From Ipomoea triloba (taxonomy: Eukaryota > Streptophyta > Magnoliopsida > Solanales > Convolvulaceae), in NCBI RefSeq assembly GCF_003576645.1, contig NC_044918.1, positions 23,072,804-23,136,803 on the forward strand: a stretch of 64,000 nucleotides of DNA. Direction: 5' to 3'. The position numbers and the translations under genes are program-made. The notes under the pieces were generated by a model, which was not told the DNA's origin, did not search any database, and saw only the letters and a list, made by a program, of their open reading frames with translations. Below are positions 1 through 10,000 of the stretch, one piece after another; position 1 is the stretch's first letter; the number at the start of each line of letters is the position of its first letter.

Positions 1-465
1 ACACTCTTTATCCCATTTTATTTACACTTGTTTTTTGAAAAATGCATTTTACTTATATTATTTACTCTTCATTGTGCAAATTAATTATTTTTCTTTAATA
101 GTAATATCAATTCATATATACTAAAATTATTATTATATATTAAATATTAGTATTTATGAATATAATTAATCAATTATAAGATTATTAAATATTACACGAA
201 TTTTAATTTTGGGTAATTATCGTGAGCCTCTACCATATATATCAATTGCTTATGTTAATTCGTGATCCCCTAGCATATAGAGTTGAATAATGGATGAAAA
301 TATAATAAGCATCCAAATATTCTTGATTTTCATTCTTGTTTTCAACCATATATACGAAAATAAAAAGTGAAAACAAAATATATACCCTCTATATGGAAGT
401 TTGTCAAAATAGAAGGCCAATTATACCATACATAATATTACCAATTATATTATTATGTTATTACC
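1..465. other. AT-rich intergenic DNA, nothing recognised
   Basis: No open frame with coding character, no RNA gene and no clear repeat structure was seen. The stretch is AT-rich. Confidence 0.6.
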
Positions 466-926
466 TAATTAATATGCCTTTTTCACACGGCATTATGTTA
501 TTACTTTAATACGTGAATATAAAAATAATATTACCAATTAACAGATATTAATACATTTCAATTTTACATTTTCTTACCAAATAAGTTTTATTAATTATTT
601 GACCAATAAATATTTAATTAATTCACTACAAAAGTTTGGGCGAAAAAATGAAATTGGAGGATTTTACTTTTATATATAGTATAGATATAGATTAATATGT
701 CTTTTCTACATGGTATTATCTTATTAGTTATTACATTAATACGTGTAGTGAATATAAAAAAAATATTACCAATTAATAGATATTAGTTAATTTTCATTTT
801 ATATTTTCTTACCAAATAAGCTTTATTAATTATTTTACCAATAAAGTATTTAATTAATTGACTACAAAAGTTTGGGCGGAAAATAAAATAGAAGGATTTT
901 ACTTTTATATATAGTATAGATTGTTG
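466..926 (-). repeat. Tandem duplication of a Helitron-like 5' end
   Basis: Two units of about 222-230 bases (about 469-690 and 691-926) share long identical blocks, including ACAAAAGTTTGGGCG. Each ends in TATATATAGTATAGAT, which on the minus strand reads ATCTATACTATATATA, a form typical of plant Helitron 5' termini (TC start after an A). The arrangement suggests two truncated minus-strand Helitron heads or one duplicated head. No matching 3' terminus (hairpin plus CTRR) is seen to the left inside the window, so the element may extend beyond base 1. Confidence 0.5.
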
Positions 927-1533
927 TTGATATTATATTGTTGTTGTCGTCGACGTCAACTAAACATAATAAGGATTGATTTAAAAGTTTATATGAAGTC
1001 TTATAAGAAAAATCATATATGTACTTTCAAGAAATAAAATTCATAACACATGTTATTTGTATTAATAAAAAAGAATGATGGTAATCAAAATGTTACCCAT
1101 TTTTTTTAGATTAATCCGAACATGTCATTTAAGCAAAGAGTAAGAATATAATAAAAATTGAGAATACTTATTGTATTACTCGTGCTATTATTATATTATT
1201 AGAGGGGTTACTTGATTGAAGTTTTTTTTTTTTTTTTTTTGTACTTTTATTATTTAAAATATGGGGATAATAATGAACATCGTAAAATAAAAAAAAAAAT
1301 TAAAAAAAGAGTAAGAAAAGATGAGAAGAAAAATAGAGAGAAGAAAAGGGAAAAGGAATAAGGATATGATGATAATCCAGGCACGCCAAGTTGCAAAGAT
1401 TTCGTAATAAAAGAATAAAAAGAAAAGAGAACAGTGGACGTACATAAAATGTTCTTCATCATCTCTTAAACCAGAAGAGTTCAATTTCAATACCATCTCA
1501 CGGGGAGAGATTCTCCACATACATATAGTATTA
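927..1533. other. Intergenic DNA with a poly-T run and purine-rich tract
   Basis: A run of 19 T lies at 1222-1240, followed by a strongly purine-rich stretch to about 1370. The long minus-strand open frames here come from low-complexity sequence (Ser/Phe/Leu-rich products) and are not supported as genes. Confidence 0.5.
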
Positions 1534-1934
1534 AAGAGTTTATTACTGAAATGGTCTCTCGACTATTACGAAAATATCAATTTGGTCCTCTATATTTTTT
1601 TGTGTCCAATTAAGTCCTTCGACTTTGAAAAATTTAACCAATTTGATCCTCCATTTATTTTACCGTTAAACATCCGTTAAATCAGGACCAAATATGTAAT
1701 TTTGCTATAGTCAATGGACCATTTCTGAGAAAAAATTAATTATCAATTTGGTCCCTTGACTATAGCAAAATTACCAATTTGATCCCGATTTAACGGATGT
1801 TTAACGGAAAAATAAACGGATGACCAAATTGGTTAAATTTTTCAAAGTCGAGGGACTTAATTGGTCACGAAAAATTATTAAGGACCAAATTGATAATTTC
1901 GCAATAATCGAGGAACCATTTTGATAATAAACTC
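1534..1934. mobile_element. Foldback MITE with 8-bp target duplication
   Basis: The two halves are near-complete inverted complements: the left end reads GAGTTTATTA and the right end TAATAAACTC, and blocks such as CAATTTGGTCC and CGTTAAACATCCGTTAAAT occur in both arms. It is flanked by TAGTATTA at 1526-1533 and 1935-1942 (10 bases with one mismatch if extended). The palindromic structure and 8-10 base duplication fit a non-autonomous hAT or Mutator-type element. No coding capacity. Confidence 0.75.
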
Positions 1935-1942
1935 TAGTATTA

Positions 1943-2567
1943 TATTACCTTTCTGTAAAGGCGGAAACAATCACCACTGTATACAATTTCACCAAAATTT
2001 ACTACTCTGTATATACTTATAAAATTTCAATTAAAAGATTAAATTATAGTGAAACTATACCTTTATTGTTTTATATATTATGCTTAACAATATATAATGA
2101 AAATTTCTTAGTTTATTACTTTCTACCGGGTTGACCTAACTAAATTTAATTCTAAGATTTATAATATATTTGAGCTTAATACATTTTAAAAGTTGAATAG
2201 TGTGACAACTTGCTAGTATGTTAGTTATGGTGGGTGACTTTTAAATTTTGATTCCCAATATGAGCATCTTTAAAATGGCATTTAAGTGTCTATTTTTTCA
2301 ATTTTTTGTGAATTCCTGTTGGAATATTAGCTTTAAAATGGCATTTAAGTGTCTTTGTGGTACAAATATATGTGGTGTCCACTATTTTCGATTTTTTAAG
2401 TAATGCTACCTAGGCCACCTCTCCTAATCTCCCTCTTGACATGACAGTTTTCATTTGATAATTTAGTTTTTGATAATAAGCTAGTGTTGTCCCAACTCAT
2501 GGCATCCAATTGTTATAAGCCATGTTAGTATGGATTTCAGGTGGGTGATTTTTTAGGGGAACAAAGA
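1943..2567. other. AT-rich intergenic DNA with a small direct repeat
   Basis: The block TTTAAAATGGCATTTAAGTG occurs twice about 60 bases apart (near 2270 and 2331). No gene was recognised. Confidence 0.45.
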
Positions 2568-2568
2568 T

Positions 2569-2600
<32 letters not shown>
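2568..2600. repeat. (CA)n(TA)n microsatellite
   Basis: Compound dinucleotide repeat immediately left of the foldback element starting at 2602. Confidence 0.85.
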
Positions 2601-2601
<1 letters not shown>

Positions 2602-2818
2602 TAGAGATCGAGTCTATGAGAATAATCAATCTCATCCATTAGAAAATAGATTTATAGATGAGATTAATTGGAATTAAAAACGCGTGTGCGCATATTAGAT
2701 ATTATGATGTGTGCATATTAAGCACGCACACGCGTTTTTAATCTCATACATAGATCTATTTTTTTTAATGAATGAGATTGAGATTGGTTTTCATGGACTC
2801 ATGAGAAGGTTGGTTCTC
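2602..2818. mobile_element. Foldback element inserted in TA microsatellite
   Basis: The left arm (about 2612-2690) and right arm (about 2715-2798) are inverted complements sharing GAGTCYATGA, CAATCTCATYCATTA and ATTAAAAACGCGTGTGCG. TA-repeat tracts lie on both sides (2581-2600 and 2819-2830). The architecture resembles microsatellite-targeting MITEs such as rice Micron. The block TTAAAAACGC at the inner end of each arm recurs in the elements at 2966 and 34538. Confidence 0.7.
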
Positions 2819-2837
2819 ATATATATATATTTTGAAT

Positions 2838-2944
2838 ACTACTAACTCTAGGCACAAGAGTCAGCATTGCCCCCACTGAGGCTCGAACCCACCACCTCCC
2901 GAAAGGGAAGGGTTTGATGCCACTGGACTACAAGGTCATTGGCA
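2838..2944 (-). mobile_element. tRNA-derived SINE (minus strand)
   Basis: Read on the minus strand, it has a box-A-like TAGTCCAGTGG followed about 40 bases later by the box-B motif GGTTCGAGCC, the internal polymerase III promoter layout of tRNA-derived SINEs. The head ACCTTGTAGTCCAGTGG is shared with copies at 12217, 15714 and 31475. It is not a tRNA gene: there is no acceptor stem or cloverleaf. Confidence 0.65.
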
Positions 2945-2965
2945 TATATATATATATATATATTA
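2944..2965. repeat. (TA)n microsatellite
   Basis: Dinucleotide repeat separating the SINE from the next element, whose left end abuts it. Confidence 0.8.
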
Positions 2966-3716
2966 GTTCTTTACTTATTTATTTATGAATCAGTTCACGT
3001 GCGAAGACTCTCCTAGGTGAAAGATGGGTTGAAATCTGAGTTGTTAATCTAATCTAGATTAACGATTCAAATCAAAAAAAAAAATTTTAAATGCGCTTCT
3101 GCCAACATGCATGCAAATGATCAACTGTCTCAAACTGATGCACCTTAAGATACAAAACTATGCACTTAAGCTATAAAACAACACTCCTTAAGTTTAAACT
3201 GATACACCTTAAACTAGAATAGTGAAGCACCTTAAGCTTTAAATATACGCACCTTATAAGGAAAACGACGCACCTTAAGCTATGGAAATACGCACCTAAA
3301 GCTTTAGACTAATGCACCTTAAACTAGAAAAGTGACGCACCTTAAGCTTTAAATATACGCACCTTAAGAAGGAAAACGACACCCTTAAGCTATGCAAAGA
3401 CTCACCTAAAGATTTAGACTAACATACCTTAAAGTTTCAACAAAAAACGTAACGCACCTTAAGTTCTCAATTGAAGAACTAACGCACCTTAAGCACATAA
3501 ACCACGCACCTTAAAAAAAAAAAAAGAAAATGACACACCTTAAGAAGAAAAACGACGCACCTTAAGTTTGACTAATACGCAAAAAGACTAAATTGTCACT
3601 GCGTTTTTTTAAGCTTTCTTAAATCTGGGCTATTGATTTTCAATTCATTAGATCAAAGGCTGAGATTAAACCTTATCTTTTACCTGAAGCTTATTACTGT
3701 ATTTGATCTCTATTCT
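2966..3716. mobile_element. Element with iterated CGCACCTTAAG interior
   Basis: Imperfect terminal inverted repeats of about 110 bases face each other (left about 2990-3100; right about 3597-3710): the left carries CTAGGTGAAAGATGGGTT, the complement of the right TCAGGTAAAAGATAAGGTT. Between them, about 18 copies of CGCACCTTAAG or close variants are spaced every 20-30 bases from 3138 to 3566. The left border is a (TA)n tract and the right border a (CA)n tract. The inner boundary AAAAAAACGCAGTGACA is shared with the element at 34538. No coding capacity. Confidence 0.65.
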
Positions 3717-3728
3717 ACACACACACAG
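3717..3728. repeat. Short (CA)n tract
   Basis: A short CA repeat at the junction of two motif-array elements. Confidence 0.7.
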
Positions 3729-4510
3729 GGGCAAGCTAGATCTGGTGCGGCTACTGCTTTTCGTGCGGTCATGCGAGCATGCTAGAGCTATAAGATGAGC
3801 TAATCTGAGATCAAACGGATGGAAATCAATGAAGAGGAAAAAATATGTTGATAATTTCGTAATTTCCTACAACATGTGTATGTTTTGGCGGTGCAATACG
3901 TCCTAGGGTGTGGTGCACTTATGAGTGCTCGAATCTGCACTTTTGAGTGATATGTGGTGCACTTAATATTGCACCATTCAATGGGTATATTGAACACACT
4001 TCTTTTTCCTTTTTGGTGATGCACCGCAATTCACTCATAAGTGCACCACACACTAGTATTTAGTGCACCATCGAAGTATACCAAGTGTAATTTTGTGGTG
4101 CGCTACGTGCTTGTATGTGATGCACTTATGAGTGCTCTGTGGTGCACTTGTGAGTTCTCTATGGTGCACTTTTGAGTGATATGTGGTTCACTTAGTATTG
4201 CATCACTCGACAGGTCCATTGAGCCCACCTTGTTTTTTTTTTCTTTTCCTTTTTGGTGGTGTACTACAATTCACTCATAAGTGCACCACAGAGCACTCAT
4301 AAATGCACCATGTATCAGCACTTAGTGCACCATCGAAATATACATTGTGCATAAAATTATAAAAATGCTACCATGTTTTTTTTCTCATTTTGGTTGATTT
4401 CCAGCCACTTGGTGGTGCACCATAGAGCACTCTTAAGTGCACCACTCAACAACACTTAATGCACCTCTGAACTAGGTTTCTCATGATTAGTGTGGACTTA
4501 AGTGCACCAC
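3729..4510. mobile_element. Element with iterated GTGCACTTA interior
   Basis: From about 3880 to 4510 the motif GTGCACTTATGAGTG or its complement (TAAGTGCACCA) recurs many times, in direct and inverted orientation, with spacers of about 20-50 bases. The left part (3729-3880) lacks the motif and resembles the terminal domains of neighbouring elements. The right end is not clear, so the element may be truncated. The open frame on the minus strand here is a by-product of the repeats. Confidence 0.55.
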
Positions 4511-4876
4511 TCAACAACACCAAATATGTTCTTTTTGCAAACTAGCATCAGTAATTCATCCAATTGCACATGAGACACTACCAACAAAAAAGAAGCAGAC
4601 AAGCAATGAAAACAAACACAGTGACAAATCTATCCAAAAACGAATTAACAAAACTTAGAGTAATCCCAACCAAAAGCAGTATCTAGTACTTATTACCATA
4701 CCAACTACAATAAGTATTTAGATAATTGTTTTTAGAAAAGTACAAATTAAACATTAATTTTAATGCGAACTATAATGAACTTCTCCTATATAATCTTGAA
4801 TTAATATACTTTGAATTATTTATTTAAATACAAACATTGGAGATTAAATCAGTCGCGCCATAGGCGTGTAAAACTA
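4511..4876 (+). mobile_element. Helitron 3' terminal region
   Basis: The stretch ends with a GC-rich imperfect hairpin (CGCGCCATAGGCGTG) followed by TAAAACTAG and then T, the Helitron 3' signature (hairpin, then CTRR, insertion before T). Internal sequence such as AACTTCTCCTATATAATCTTG is shared with the copies ending at 16142 and 54636. The 5' end was not identified. Confidence 0.5.
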
Positions 4877-5033
4877 GTTTTAGAATAAATATGTATTGTT
4901 TTTTACATGTATTATTTTAATTTGGATTAATAAGTAGATTTAAATACACATTGTTTCAATAAAACCCCATATCATTTTGACATAAATAAACATAAAAAGA
5001 TTAAAGAAAAAAAAAAGGCATAATTTTTATAAA

Positions 5034-6137
5034 TAATCTAGGCCACACAAAATTCATTAGTAAACCCACAAGATAATTGGGTGAAATTCACTTTCCACTC
5101 TTCTTTGAGCTCGTGATGAGCATATAAAAAGTGGCAAACATGAGCAATATCAACATCATGAGTGTGCAATTCAAATCTATAACATTGCAATTGATAATAT
5201 TCATGTTTAAAGATAACGTTTGTGCAAATAATGTGAGACTGCTAATTGTGTTTGATTAATCAGTATGGTATTACAATTTGAGATTCACACATTTGTAAAG
5301 TAATTATTGCCACAAAAACTACTTAATGTCTCCTTCAATTCAAACAATTTTTTTTAATGGAATACTTTCCATTAATACATTCGTTTCATTCCGATTACAT
5401 AGCAAAATCATGAAAAACACAACTTTATTCATTTTTACAACACATTTGATTGAATCAATTTTGGAGGCGGAATGAAAATTCTATTCTATAAGAAACGGAA
5501 TACGTAAAGAATATAATATAAATTTTATTCTAACTATTATTTGGTTTGCAAAAACAACAATAAAAATAAAAGAAGAAAAACAAAATTAAAATAAAAAATA
5601 GACTTCATAAATTATATTCTAGTGTTTAATTGGATTAAGTAATAAAAATGAAATAAATATTTAACATATCTTCTATTGCGAATGGTCTTTTTGTCTATTA
5701 ATATGAACTCTATTTTTTTTTGGTTAGACCACAAGGTGTTCTGAGTAGATCTTAACTGTAGAAGGTACCTTTAAGCACATACCAAACTCAGACTAATCTC
5801 GCTTTGCATGCCAGCCCAATTAAAGACAAAGTGCTGGTCAAATTAGTTAGGGGTTAAGAACTAGAATTAATAAATCTTAAATATATACTAATTAGTTTAA
5901 CTAAAAATCGTAAAATAAATATGAAATTATCACTACACTTTATTTGTAAGATTAAAAAAATTGACTTTTATTTTAACAACTAATGTTTTAATTAGATTTG
6001 ACTTGAACACTCATGATGTTGATATTGCTCATGCTTGCCACTTTTTATATGCTCATCAAGAGCTCAAAGAAGAGTGAAATTAGAGTGAATTTCACTCAAT
6101 CATCTTGTTATTGTATTTTGTGTGGCCTAGATTTGCC
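5034..6137. mobile_element. Foldback element with ~130-base arms
   Basis: The left arm (5034-5165) and right arm (6004-6137) are inverted complements at roughly 85% identity, sharing for example CTCTTCTTTGAGCTC and GATGAGCATATAAAAAGTGG. About 840 bases of AT-rich sequence separate them. The plus-strand open frame 6013-6387 lies partly in the right arm and has no recognisable domain. Superfamily not determined. Confidence 0.6.
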
Positions 6138-6794
6138 AAATTCTTTTCATTTGATTATTTTTGTTGTTGATAATGTTCAAGTTTTAAAGATGATAAAAAT
6201 TATTTTCACATTTGGTTCTCAAGTATTTAGTTTGTCATATTTCATGAATGGTTTTATTTTTTATTTCACAATATTTAGTCATTATGATCAAAAGAAATTT
6301 TATCAAAAAGGACTACGATATATCATATTTTCAACTCAAAATCATATCGACTTAAACATTTCAATACTTCTAGATAAAAGTGTGTGATTCTGAATTATAA
6401 ATGTGATGTATTTTGATTACTTTTTTAAAAGTTTAGTTGAAAGAATCAAATGTGACAAAATCTTTAAAGTCTTGTACCAAATGTGACAAAAATCATTCTT
6501 GTGACTAATGTGGATGTGACATTATAGTCATAGACCAAAAGTAGGGTTGCAGAGAAGGAAGAAATGTTGGCTTTGTAGTTAAACAAACTGTAGCTAACAT
6601 GGTATAGAAGATAGAAGTTGGAATAATTGACTAAATTTGTAGCATTTACACCAATGGATTATTGGTGGTTTTTGGAATAGTGTTTGTTTAGGTGGAACAA
6701 AGAGAGGATAGGAGAGAGAAAGGAGAGTTGCTTGTATAAAAATGAGTTATTGGAACAGTATTTCACTCTACAAAATTCTAGGAGGAAGCAGTGT
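6138..6794. other. Intergenic DNA, nothing recognised
   Basis: No repeat or gene could be supported. The open frame at 6742-6969 crosses a GC-rich hairpin pair and then low-complexity T-rich DNA; it is not convincing. Confidence 0.45.
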
Positions 6795-6837
6795 TGTGCA
6801 CGTATCGTGCACAGCAGCGCCCAGCGGATGCGGGCGC
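6795..6837. other. Two adjacent GC-rich hairpins
   Basis: TGTGCACG-TAT-CGTGCACA (6795-6813) is a perfect 8-base stem. Four bases on, GCGCCC (6817-6822) pairs with GGGCGC (6832-6837). The GC-rich block stands out in AT-rich surroundings. Function unknown; possibly an element terminus. Confidence 0.5.
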
Positions 6838-7324
6838 CTGATAACTCTATTTTTTAATTTTTTAATTTTTTTTAAAAATCAGTTTTGTTTTTTTTTCATC
6901 CCCTCCCATTTTATCTTTCTTAATCACACTCACAAAAACTCTTTAAAAACCGTGAATAAACTCCATTGATAATCATGCTCAAGTACCATAATTTTTTTAA
7001 AGACTTGAATAACAAAATTTATTTATTAAAACAACTGAAATGAATTTTATGTCTTGTTATAATAATTATATCTGAACTATTACATGTTGACAATTTAATA
7101 CTACATTGTTTGAATTGTATCAGAACATTTACATTTTTATAATTTAATATGCCTGAAAATAAAGAAACAAATATTCAAATTTGGGTTGCATAAAATTATT
7201 CTAAAAAAACTATTAAATATGATACTGAAGAGCCATAATTCAAGAAAAATATACATGTCAAATTGGGGGAGGGGTATAAAAGTAAATCGACATATTTCAC
7301 CCATGTGAAAAGGGCAAATTATAT
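6838..7324. other. AT-rich intergenic DNA, nothing recognised
   Basis: No gene or repeat supported. Confidence 0.45.
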
Positions 7325-7666
7325 GGTGGACCACGGTCCACAATGCATTGTGGATCGTAGTCATGGCTGATATTGCAGTTGTATTGAACGGATACTGCAG
7401 CTGTGTTGAAAAGATACTGCAGTTACGCGAAACAGATGTCGTTCATCCATTCAACACAACTGCAATATCTATTCAACACAACTGCAGTATCAGTTCAACA
7501 CAACTGCATTTACAGACAGATGAAATGGCCTCTGTTTCGCGCAACTGCAGTTTCCTTTTAATACAACTGCAGTATCCGTTCAACACAACTGCAGTATCAG
7601 TTCAACATAACTGCATTATCAACCATAACCCATAGTCCACAATGCATTGTGGACTATGGTCCACGG
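7325..7666. mobile_element. Foldback element with iterated ACAACTGCAGTAT interior
   Basis: Terminal inverted repeats: left GGACCACGGTCCACAATGCA; right, read inverted, GGACCATAGTCCACAATGCA. Both run into CATTGTGGAY. The interior holds about ten copies of AACTGCA: the first three on one strand (TGCAGTTG type), the next seven inverted (CACAACTGCAGTAT type), so the whole element can fold back. The termini match those of the element at 36236, whose interior motif is different. No coding capacity; the open frame 7348-7635 is repeat-derived. Confidence 0.7.
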
Positions 7667-8141
7667 TATAAGTACCGTGTAAAAAGATAGTGCCGAGTTT
7701 GATTCAGCTACAGCCATCAGATAAGAATAATGATTGCAGTTAATATTTTAATGAGAGTGTTTGAATGAGGGAGCATTATATAATCCAAATAAATGCGGAG
7801 GAATAAGACGGCAAGTACTTTTGATTAATTATGTTTTGGTTTTTTTTAGATGAGAATAGGGTATGGTGGGGTTTAGGAGGACAACTGGGCGGGTAGTATA
7901 CTCCTGATTCTTATTTTTGTGATTCTGATCGCGTCTTGGCCAAAGAATTGAAAAAAAAATTTATCCCGGGCAACTCATAGTTAAAGTGTTAAATTAATAT
8001 AATTTTAATAAAAAAATCTAAAAACTTAAATCTTAATTTTAAAAATTAAAATACTTAAGCGCACGCGTATGTAACTATGTGTGTGTGTGTGTATATATAT
8101 TATTACTATTGTTATTAATAGTATTTTCCTTAATAATTTTA
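7667..8141. other. Intergenic DNA with a (GT)n tract
   Basis: A short GT repeat lies at about 8079-8091. Nothing else recognised. Confidence 0.45.
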
Positions 8142-8410
8142 TTTTTTGTCTCGAAGTTATAGCGTAATTGTAAAAATTCGTCTCTAAGTGTTGGTCATAC
8201 TAACTTTCCGTCCCTAAGTTATCATTGACATTTCAATTTTCGTCTCTTTTACTAATAAAACATTTTGGACAAATTTTACAATTTTAGTATAATTCAGGAA
8301 CGAAAAGACAAAAAGTGCAACGACAATAATAACTTAGAGATGAAAAATAACATGACCAACACTTAGGAATGAATTTTACAATTATTCTATAACTTAGGAA
8401 TGAAAATACA
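8142..8410. mobile_element. Palindromic MITE, family A copy 1
   Basis: Arms are inverted complements: left GTTGGTCATACTAAC and TCCCTAAGTTATCATTG; right complements CATGACCAACACTTAG and AATAACTTAGAGATG. A second copy of the same family lies at 19928-20172, sharing CTAAGTTATCATTGACRTT and ACTAATAAAACATT. No coding capacity. Confidence 0.7.
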
Positions 8411-8417
8411 AATTTTT

Positions 8418-8421
<4 letters not shown>

Positions 8422-8448
<27 letters not shown>
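8422..8448. repeat. (AAT)n microsatellite
   Basis: About nine AAT units next to the right end of the MITE. They produce the poly-Leu stretch of a spurious minus-strand open frame. Confidence 0.85.
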
Positions 8449-8449
<1 letters not shown>

Positions 8450-8764
8450 GAAGGAAGGAGGGGCATTAGAGTGCGGAATTGCACATGCATGATTGCGGAG
8501 ATGGGGTCATACTTACGCTTTCTTGACGTAAAAAGCTCCGCAACAAAATCAGGTACAAGATCCGTGGCATGCCCCATTTCACCGCAACTATCGGGGCATC
8601 CTCTCCATTAATTAATTATCAAAATTTCTATTTTCTCCTATTCAAATTACGATCATCCCAATATATTAAATGGAGAAATTTTTAATTTTAATCCCGTAAC
8701 TATTGTAATATTGCGGTGTTTAATTATCAATTTAAATTTAACAACATTTTTTATGAATACTATT
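8449..8764. other. Intergenic DNA, nothing recognised
   Basis: No gene or repeat supported. Confidence 0.4.
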
Positions 8765-8874
8765 TATTTTATTACAATGTAGTATCTGTCCGTATATTAT
8801 ACTTTTTGAACCTGTGACATCCTATTTGGGAAAAACACAACTATGCCGCTTGACCACCAGATCTTTCACAATTT
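8765..8874 (-). mobile_element. tRNA-derived SINE (minus strand, diverged)
   Basis: On the minus strand: AAGATCTGGTGGTCAAG (box-A region), then ACAGGTTCAAAAAG (box-B region) about 40 bases later, and the tail TACTACATTGTAATA, which matches the tail of the SINE at 15714. Diverged copy. Confidence 0.5.
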
Positions 8875-9549
8875 AACAACATTTAGTTGCATTACATTGT
8901 TGCCATGCTACACTTTTTGTTCCATTAACCTTAATTTATAGGACAATTTGATAATTTGACAATTTTAATATTGTATTTTTATACAAAATATGCTAAAAAT
9001 GATATAATATAGAAAAAAATATTTATTTTTCATTTAAAAATTTATCCAATTATTGTTCATTATATCTTTTATGAGCATTTTTTAACAAGAAGAGAAAATT
9101 AAACTTTTAAAATACCAAATTGTCTTAGAAATTAACATTACTTTAACGTAAATTATAATAAATGATCTAATGTGACAATATTAATAAAGTCCATAAAAGA
9201 TAGGCACAATATTCATTGATTATGGATTTGTGGATTTTGACTTTTATTTTGACCTTAACATAACTTATTTAATGCCCCAAAGCTTGAAAGCATGACTTCA
9301 TCTCTGCCTTTGACGGACAATTAATGAAAAAATTCTACCAAAGGACCTAAGAAGGTAACGTTTTAATAATTAGGGGACTAAATTGAGCAAATAACTAAGG
9401 AAAAAGTGTTAAATAGACCACTGAATTTCTTGCTTTTATGCAATTAGGTCACTGAACTTAAAAAGTGTGCAATTAAATCATCAAACAAGCAAAATATGTG
9501 TAATTGGCATTTTTTAAAAAGTGTGCGACCCCAGCTAGTATTAATTTTC
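8875..9549. other. AT-rich intergenic DNA
   Basis: Nothing coding. The segment 9400-9500 (AATTAGGTCACTGAACTT and similar) resembles one arm of a foldback MITE, but a complete partner arm was not found. Confidence 0.4.
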
Positions 9550-9593
9550 ATAATAATAATAATAATAATAATAACAATAATAATAATAATAAA
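9550..9593. repeat. (AAT)n microsatellite
   Basis: Imperfect trinucleotide repeat. It generates the poly-Ile frames on both strands. Confidence 0.85.
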
Positions 9594-9795
9594 TATGTGC
9601 ATTTTATTCTTTATACTACTTATTTCATCCCAATTCCTATGGATACCAAACATTAAAATTGAAATTCATAGTAATTATATTCCTAAAAGCTAAACACTGA
9701 AATTTAAATTCTAAATTTATTTTCACACTATTTTTCTCTCATAAAATTACAATTCATTCCCCCCTAATTCCCTCATTGCAACCAAACATCTCGTA
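9594..9795 (-). mobile_element. Partial GTTTGGTTG-type MITE
   Basis: Read on the minus strand from 9795: GATGTTTGGTTGCAATGAGG followed by GGAATTAG-rich sequence. A related head lies at 23303. Only one terminus was found. Confidence 0.35.
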
Positions 9796-10000
9796 AGAGT
9801 TAGAGATTAAATGTTACAATCCACACTAACTAAGACTCTAAGAGACTAAAAGTGAAATTACCTCTATTAAATACATCCTTATAAATCTACTAGGTTATTA
9901 CACACGACGCGATTAAACCAATGTCCAATGCCTAGTTTTAAATTAGTGTTTCTTAATTGGTTAAAGTAGTCATATAATAATGAGAGAGGAAAAAGGGTCA

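Noticed and set aside
1250..1520. Minus-strand frames with poly-Phe/Ser products
   Set aside because: Translation of a purine-rich low-complexity tract.
3138..3566. CRISPR array
   Set aside because: Repeat unit of about 11 bases with irregular short spacers, plant context and no cas genes.
6013..6387. 124-codon open frame
   Set aside because: Begins in one arm of a foldback element, hydrophobic low-complexity product, no domain.
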